Assembly: GCA_964406945.1 (NCBI GenBank)
Contig: CAYOTO010000011.1
Span: 21,031 to 85,030 of the forward strand
Length of the DNA: 64,000 bases
Source of the DNA: UBA2266 sp964406945
GTDB taxonomy: Bacteria; Planctomycetota; Phycisphaerae; Sedimentisphaerales; Anaerobacaceae
Direction of reading: 5' to 3'
Part shown: positions 59,604-64,000 of the stretch, piece after piece
Position numbering within the stretch: the first letter of the stretch is position 1
Layout of the letters: every line of letters begins with the position of its first letter
Position numbers and translations under genes: made by a program
The notes under the pieces: model-generated
Seen by the model: the letters and a program-made list of their open reading frames with translations, nothing else
What the model was told of the DNA's origin: nothing
Databases searched by the model: none

Positions 59604-61055
59604 ATGGCTAAAGCTGATTTAGGATTAATCGGTCTGGCGGTCATGGGTGAGAATCTCATCCTGAACGCCGAAAGCAAGGGTTTCACCGTGGCGTGCTACA
59701 ACCGCACGGTTTCGAAAGTGGACAGGTTCATGGAAGGCCGGGCCAAGGGCAAGAACATCATTGGCTGTCACTCGATCGAAGAACTGGTCGAGAATCTGGA
59801 AAGGCCCCGCAAGGTCATGCTGCTTGTCAAGGCGGGAAAGCCGGTCGATGATTTTATCGAGAAGATTCTGCCGCACCTGGAAGACGGCGATATAATCATC
59901 GACGGCGGCAACAGTCATTTCCCCGACACTATTCGGCGCACTGAGTATGTCGAGAGCAAAGGCAAGCTGTATATAGGCACCGGCGTTTCCGGAGGCGAGG
60001 AAGGCGCTTTAAGAGGCCCGTCCATCATGCCGGGCGGCTCGCCCGATGCGTGGGAGCACGTTAAGCCAATCTTCCAGAAGATCGCCGCACATACCGAAAG
60101 CGGCGAACCGTGCTGCGACTGGGTAGGCCAGAACGGGGCCGGGCATTTCGTGAAGATGACGCACAACGGCATCGAATACGGCGATATGCAGATGATCTGC
60201 GAAACCTATCAGATCATGAAGATGGGTATCGGGATGACCAATGAACAGATGCACGAGGTATTCGCCGAGTGGAACGAAGGGGAGCTGGATTCTTATCTGA
60301 TCGAGATTACCCGCGACATTCTGGGCTACAAAGACGAGGACGGCAACGCGGTTATCGATCTGATTCTCGACACGGCCGGGCAGAAGGGCACGGGTAAGTG
60401 GACGGCGATTGCAGCTCTCGATCTGGGTCAGCCGCTGACTTTGATCGGCGAAGCGGTATTCGCCCGTTGCCTGTCGGCTTTGAAGGAAAAACGCGTAGCC
60501 GCGTCGCAAGTACTGAAGGGACCGGACGCCAAATTCGACGGCGATAAGAAGGCGTTTGTCGACGATCTCCGCAAAGCGCTCTACGCGTCCAAAATTGTCA
60601 GCTATGCACAGGGCTATCAGCTCATGAGAGCGGCGGCCGAAGAGTACAAATGGAACCTCAACTACGGCGGAATCGCCCTGATGTGGCGGGGCGGCTGCAT
60701 TATCCGATCGGCATTCCTCGGTAAGATCAAGGAGGCCTTTGACAAGAATCCAGATATGGACAACCTGCTGTTGGACCCGTTCTTCGCGGGCGCGGTTCAG
60801 AGCGGCCAGGACGCCTGGCGGCGGGTCGTGAAGACTTCCGTAGAACTGGGAATCCCGATGCCGGCGATGAGTTCGGCGCTGGCTTATTACGACGGCTTCC
60901 GAAGCGAACGGCTGCCGGCGAATCTTCTGCAGGCCCAGCGCGATTACTTCGGCGCGCACACTTACGAGCGTGTCGACAAACCTCGCGGCGAGTTCTTCCA
61001 CACGAACTGGACCGGCCGCGGCGGTGAGACAAGCGCATCGACCTACGTAGTGTAA
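59604..61055 (+). CDS. gnd: 6-phosphogluconate dehydrogenase
   Basis: A 483-residue enzyme that oxidises 6-phosphogluconate to ribulose 5-phosphate and CO2. G-L-A-V-M-G-E-N-L near residue 10, the N-R-T after the second strand (typical of NADP preference) near 34, I-D-G-G-N-S near 100, G-V-S-G-G-E-E-G-A near 130 and K-M-T-H-N-G-I-E-Y-G near 186 with the catalytic lysine. Length and organisation match the long, three-domain type. AAAGGGAG precedes the start. It lies 31 bp after the LarA-like gene, and gluconate metabolism is the plain link between them. Confidence 0.97.
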   Translation: MAKADLGLIGLAVMGENLILNAESKGFTVACYNRTVSKVDRFMEGRAKGKNIIGCHSIEELVENLERPRKVMLLVKAGKPVDDFIEKILPHLEDGDIIIDGGNSHFPDTIRRTEYVESKGKLYIGTGVSGGEEGALRGPSIMPGGSPDAWEHVKPIFQKIAAHTESGEPCCDWVGQNGAGHFVKMTHNGIEYGDMQMICETYQIMKMGIGMTNEQMHEVFAEWNEGELDSYLIEITRDILGYKDEDGNAVIDLILDTAGQKGTGKWTAIAALDLGQPLTLIGEAVFARCLSALKEKRVAASQVLKGPDAKFDGDKKAFVDDLRKALYASKIVSYAQGYQLMRAAAEEYKWNLNYGGIALMWRGGCIIRSAFLGKIKEAFDKNPDMDNLLLDPFFAGAVQSGQDAWRRVVKTSVELGIPMPAMSSALAYYDGFRSERLPANLLQAQRDYFGAHTYERVDKPRGEFFHTNWTGRGGETSASTYVV

Positions 61056-61072
61056 AAAAGCATCGAACGATA

Positions 61073-61105
61073 CGGCGCCGGGACGGGAACTTGGTCCCGG
61101 CGCCG
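61073..61105 (+). terminator. Hairpin between gnd and the next gene
   Basis: A 12-bp perfect stem CGGCGCCGGGAC / GTCCCGGCGCCG (61073-61084 and 61094-61105). Only a weak T-rich tail follows, so it may attenuate rather than fully stop transcription. Confidence 0.5.
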
Positions 61106-61134
61106 ATTAACATTTCTCAGAAAGGACCGTCGTT

Positions 61135-62067
61135 GTGAAGACAAAGCCATTGACCGCGATGTTTCTCTGCATGATTCTGTCGGTACTGACAACCGGCTGC
61201 GGCAAAGACGACGGCTCGGTTTTCAATGGTGAAGACTTGACGGGCTGGCAGGTTCGCGGCGATCGGCAGAAGAGCCGCTGGACAGTCGGGCGGGCGACGG
61301 TGGAGCCGGCGAATCCGCGCGTGTTTACAGTCGTCGAAGGCAAGGGCCAGTTGATCAACGTAGGCTTGCACAACAATTTCAGCCGGGATATTTATACCGA
61401 GGAAGCATTTGGCGACTGCCGGGTCGAACTGGAGGCCATGATTCCCCTGGAATCCAAGTCCGGGGTTTTTCTTATGGGGCGCTACGAGGTCCAGATCGCC
61501 GACAGCTACGGCTCCGAGGATATCAGCCGATACGACACGATGGGAGCGATATTCGCCCTGGCGGCGCCGAAAGTCAATGCAGCAACCGCTCCGGGTACGT
61601 GGCAGAAGTTTGTCATCGATTTCAAGGCGCCGCGGTTTGACGAATCCGGCAAGAAAACAGCTAATGCTGTGTTTGTGCAGGTGAGGCTCAACGGCAAGAT
61701 CATACACGAGAACGTCGAAGTTGACGCACCTACGGGCCATAAAGATGATGTGCTCAGGATGGAAGAGGAGCCAACCGGGCCGCTGATGCTCCAGGGCAAA
61801 CACGGTTCGGTCGCCTTTCGCAATATCAAGGTGAACCCTCTGCCGCTGCCGGCTAACGGTGCTTTTTACCTCCTTCTCAAGGTGAAAACGGATCTGGATT
61901 CGACGACCGTTGTCGAGCGGCTTATAACCGAGCATAAGGTGGCCGCGATCCCGGGTTCGACCTTAGTTTTAATAAGAGGAAAACAAGATGTTATTCAAAA
62001 TCTTTATATTTGTCGCAGTTCCCCTGCTTTTGATCGGTTGGGGCATACACTTCTACCTGGAGTATAA
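61135..62067 (+). CDS. DUF1080 lipoprotein with an aminotransferase-like C-terminal tail
   Basis: A 310-residue frame from a GTG with AAAGGA upstream. Residues 1-22 form a lipoprotein signal (T-T-G-C). About 28-239 is a DUF1080 jelly roll (V-F-N-G-E-D-L-T-G-W near 28, Y-E-V-Q-I-A-D-S-Y-G near 119, F-R-N-I-K-V-N-P-L-P-L near 229), where such proteins normally stop. It then runs on as P-A-N-G-A-F-Y-L-L-L-K-V and V-V-E-R-L-I-T-E-H-K-V-A-A-I-P-G-S-T, which reads like the C-terminal part of a class I aminotransferase. The last 35 residues are unrelated and overlap the next gene by 80 bp in another frame. The tail is likely a remnant fused by deletion. Confidence 0.75.
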   Translation: MKTKPLTAMFLCMILSVLTTGCGKDDGSVFNGEDLTGWQVRGDRQKSRWTVGRATVEPANPRVFTVVEGKGQLINVGLHNNFSRDIYTEEAFGDCRVELEAMIPLESKSGVFLMGRYEVQIADSYGSEDISRYDTMGAIFALAAPKVNAATAPGTWQKFVIDFKAPRFDESGKKTANAVFVQVRLNGKIIHENVEVDAPTGHKDDVLRMEEEPTGPLMLQGKHGSVAFRNIKVNPLPLPANGAFYLLLKVKTDLDSTTVVERLITEHKVAAIPGSTLVLIRGKQDVIQNLYICRSSPAFDRLGHTLLPGV

Positions 62068-62227
62068 GCTGCGAAAAGAAGAAAAAGAAAAGCCGCGGAG
62101 TTCTGAAAAGCTTAAAAAGGCCCGTAACGACATGTCCGATTGGGCCAAACAGATGAAGAATTTCAAGAAACCGATGTACAAACGGCCCGATCAGGAACAG
62201 CAGCAAGACGATAATAACAAGGACTGA
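61988..62227 (+). CDS. Small membrane-anchored protein
   Basis: A 79-residue protein with AGAGGA ahead of its ATG. It has one N-terminal helix (residues 3-25) and a highly charged, Lys/Glu/Gln-rich tail with a probable helical region (E-K-L-K-K-A-R-N-D-M-S-D-W-A-K-Q-M). Its frame overlaps the odd end of the DUF1080 frame. The good ribosome site and biased composition suggest it is real. No family recognised. Confidence 0.65.
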   Translation: MLFKIFIFVAVPLLLIGWGIHFYLEYKLRKEEKEKPRSSEKLKKARNDMSDWAKQMKNFKKPMYKRPDQEQQQDDNNKD

Positions 62228-62319
62228 CCCTTAAAGAACGAGAGCCGAGATTTGCGGGCGAGACGGCATCAAAGCCATGTTCGCAGGCCGGCTCCTGAGA
62301 ACGCGAGGTGAGAAAGACA

Positions 62320-63732
62320 ATGGCCCCGAAATTCATGTCGGAAGATTTCCTTCTTCAAACCAAGACGGCCCGGACGCTCTACCACGAGCATGCCGAGAAG
62401 ATGCCGATTTACGATTATCACTGCCATTTGCCGGCGCATCTGATAGCGGCGGACCGCAATTTCGAGAATATCACGCAGGCATGGCTGTACGGCGATCACT
62501 ACAAATGGCGGGCGATGAGGACCAACGGCATACCGGAAGAGTTTATCACCGGGGATGCCTCGGACCGGGAAAAGTTCATGAAGTGGGCACAAACCGTGCC
62601 ATACTGCATAGGCAACCCGCTCTACCACTGGACGCATCTGGAGCTAAAGGCTTATTTCGGCATTGACAAGCTGCTGGGCCCGGACACGGCCGACGAAATC
62701 TACAAGAAATGCAACCGGATGCTCCGGACGCCGGATTTCAGTGTTCGCAACCTGCTGCGGAAGATGAACGTCAAGCTGTTGTGCACAACCGAAAGCCCGC
62801 TGGACAGTCTCGAACACCATCGCAAACTTCGCAGGGACCGGTTCGAGATCGCGGTTCATACCGCCTGGAGGCCGGATCAGGCGATGGCGGTCGAGGATCA
62901 GCAGGCCTTAAACGTGTTTATCGACAAGCTCGAATCGCTTACAAATGTCGAGATAGGCAATTTTCACGCTTATCTGGAAGCCATTCACAGACGTCATGCC
63001 TTTTTCCATGAGAATGGCTGCCGTCTTTCGGACCACGGACTTGATACCGCGTATGCGGAGGATTACACGTGTAAGGAAATAGAGGGTATTTTCCACAAGA
63101 TAATGTGCGGAACGCAACTGGACCGCACCGAGCAGGTCAAGTTCAAATCGGCGATGATGGTGGAATTCGCACTGCTGGATCACGCGGCAGGCTGGGTGCA
63201 GCAGCTTCACATCGGAGCGCTGAGAAATAACAGCACACGCTTGTTTAAGAAACTGGGGCCGGACATCGGCTGCGATTCGATCGACGATCAATTGGTTGCC
63301 GGGCCGCTGTCGAAGTTCCTGGACCGCCTCGATGTGAACGATGATCTGCCGAAGACGATACTCTATAATTTGAATCCGCGCGATAACGCGGTTTTCGCGA
63401 CGATGATCGGTAATTTCCAGGACGGCTCGACGCCCGGGAAGATTCAGTACGGCTCGGGATGGTGGTTTTTGGATCAGAAAGATGGGATGGAAGACCAGAT
63501 GCGGACGCTGGCGAATATGGGGCTGCTGAGCCGGTTTATCGGCATGTTGACCGATTCGCGGAGTTTCCTGTCATATCCAAGACATGAGTACTTCCGGCGG
63601 GTTCTGTGCAACATGCTGGGCGAGTTGGTGGAAACCGGCCAGTTGCCCGGCGAGATGGACCTATTGGGGCGGATGGTCGAGGATATATGCTTCAACAATG
63701 CGAAGGCATACTTCCCCATGCAGTGCGGCTGA
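62320..63732 (+). CDS. uxaC: Glucuronate isomerase UxaC
   Basis: A 470-residue amidohydrolase-fold isomerase (same length as in E. coli) that converts D-glucuronate to D-fructuronate and D-galacturonate to D-tagaturonate. Motifs: Y-D-Y-H-C-H-L-P-A near residue 29 (metal H-x-H), W-R-A-M-R-T-N-G near 63, C-T-T-E-S-P-L-D near 155, G-A-L-R-N-N-S near 306, and S-R-F-I-G-M-L-T-D-S-R-S-F near 406. The start at 62320 follows GAGGTGAG. It supplies fructuronate to the mannonate oxidoreductase encoded at 56475. It is the last gene of the block. Confidence 0.96.
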   Translation: MAPKFMSEDFLLQTKTARTLYHEHAEKMPIYDYHCHLPAHLIAADRNFENITQAWLYGDHYKWRAMRTNGIPEEFITGDASDREKFMKWAQTVPYCIGNPLYHWTHLELKAYFGIDKLLGPDTADEIYKKCNRMLRTPDFSVRNLLRKMNVKLLCTTESPLDSLEHHRKLRRDRFEIAVHTAWRPDQAMAVEDQQALNVFIDKLESLTNVEIGNFHAYLEAIHRRHAFFHENGCRLSDHGLDTAYAEDYTCKEIEGIFHKIMCGTQLDRTEQVKFKSAMMVEFALLDHAAGWVQQLHIGALRNNSTRLFKKLGPDIGCDSIDDQLVAGPLSKFLDRLDVNDDLPKTILYNLNPRDNAVFATMIGNFQDGSTPGKIQYGSGWWFLDQKDGMEDQMRTLANMGLLSRFIGMLTDSRSFLSYPRHEYFRRVLCNMLGELVETGQLPGEMDLLGRMVEDICFNNAKAYFPMQCG

Positions 63733-63831
63733 TTGTGGCGTCAGTGATTTCGATGGCCGGTGTTGCGGATTGCGGCATAGCTCGTTCTTGCCGAAAAAGC
63801 GGCATTTTTGTGCTGAAATTTGGCAGCGCTG

Positions 63832-63860
63832 TTGACAATTGCGGGCTTTTGCTTTTTAAT
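63832..63860 (+). promoter_or_regulatory. Strong promoter of tRNA-Tyr
   Basis: A perfect TTGACA at 63832-63837, a 17-bp spacer and TTTAAT at 63855-63860. The tRNA begins 42 bp after the -10 box. Confidence 0.8.
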
Positions 63861-63901
63861 AGTCCAGACATTCGGTGCGAGAAACGATAATAGTACCGTA
63901 T

Positions 63902-63984
63902 GGGTCGGTGCCCGAGTGGCTAAAGGGAACGGGCTGTAAACCCGTTGGCGTGAGCCTACGCTGGTTCGAATCCAGCCCGGCCCA
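63902..63984 (+). tRNA. tRNA-Tyr (anticodon GTA)
   Basis: A class II tRNA with all arms readable. The acceptor stem GGGTCGG (63902-63908) pairs with CCGGCCC (63977-63983), with one G-T pair. The anticodon stem ACGGG / CCCGT encloses CTGTAAA with anticodon GTA at 63936-63938. A long variable arm follows, then the T arm GCTGG-TTCGAAT-CCAGC. The discriminator is A at 63984 and CCA is not encoded. Confidence 0.96.
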
Positions 63985-64000
63985 TTGGAGCCTTGCAGTA

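Noticed and set aside
1..64000. CRISPR arrays, insertion sequences, prophage or toxin-antitoxin loci
   Set aside because: No direct-repeat arrays, transposase or integrase motifs, or phage genes were found on either strand.

Overview
The window reads as the chromosome of an anaerobic or facultative planctomycete of the Phycisphaerae / Sedimentisphaerales type. This is an inference from gene content (DUF1080 and DUF5060 proteins, M14 peptidases with calcium-type loops, a diphosphate-type phosphofructokinase, siroheme-dependent heme synthesis, moderately high GC), not from a marker gene. No phage, insertion sequence, CRISPR array or plasmid signature was seen. The window is ordinary, densely coded chromosome.

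Layout. 1-1081: an unrecognised gene cut by the left edge and a DUF5076 gene. 1175-4035: a TRAP transporter (dctP-dctQ-dctM, minus strand). 4406-5317: a Tat-exported aldo/keto reductase. 5370-9048: an Mla-type lipid ABC transporter (permease, ATPase, MlaD, lipoprotein; minus strand). 9481-16732: a menaquinone operon menF-menD-menB-menA-menC-menE, with a facing hotdog thioesterase (16734-17129). 17377-24067: a DUF5060 sugar-hydrolase-like protein, an HpnP-like radical SAM protein, a DEAD-box helicase and a cold-shock protein. 24568-24696: a small lipoprotein.

24820-34674 is a heme factory of the alternative (Ahb, siroheme) type: hemC, ahbB, hemX-like, hemA, ahbD, ahbC, hemL, a cobA-hemD fusion and ahbA. 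It is followed directly at 34992-41109 by a cytochrome c maturation operon of the variant System I type (ccmE with CXXXY, ccmF, two unknown proteins, ccmA, ccmB, ccmC, ccmD, and no ccmG/H/I). The most striking object in the window is this ccmC. Between its first membrane helix and its heme-ligand loop it carries a domain that aligns without gaps (about one third identity by eye) with the inner domain of the uroporphyrinogen-III synthase encoded 6-7 kb upstream.

41291-46996: two tandem M14 peptidase-like proteins (the first appears to have lost its zinc ligands), a RhaT-family transporter and a URO-D-family protein. 47180-52637: a nitrogen region (amt-glnK, amt-glnB, glnA; minus strand). Each amt gene has a sigma-54 promoter preceded by two CTAC-N6-GTAG dyads 30 bp apart, in the same geometry both times. 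53029-54979: a DUF1080 lipoprotein and an MscS channel. 55185-63732: a sugar-acid operon (diphosphate phosphofructokinase, mannonate oxidoreductase, HAD hydrolase, LarA-like racemase/epimerase, 6-phosphogluconate dehydrogenase, a DUF1080 protein with an aminotransferase-like tail, a small membrane protein, glucuronate isomerase). 63902-63984: tRNA-Tyr with a strong promoter.

Together the genes describe a cell that makes menaquinone, heme and c-type cytochromes for anaerobic respiration, scavenges ammonium under sigma-54 control, and degrades polysaccharide-derived uronates. Coordinates, motifs and alignments were read by eye; no database search was possible.
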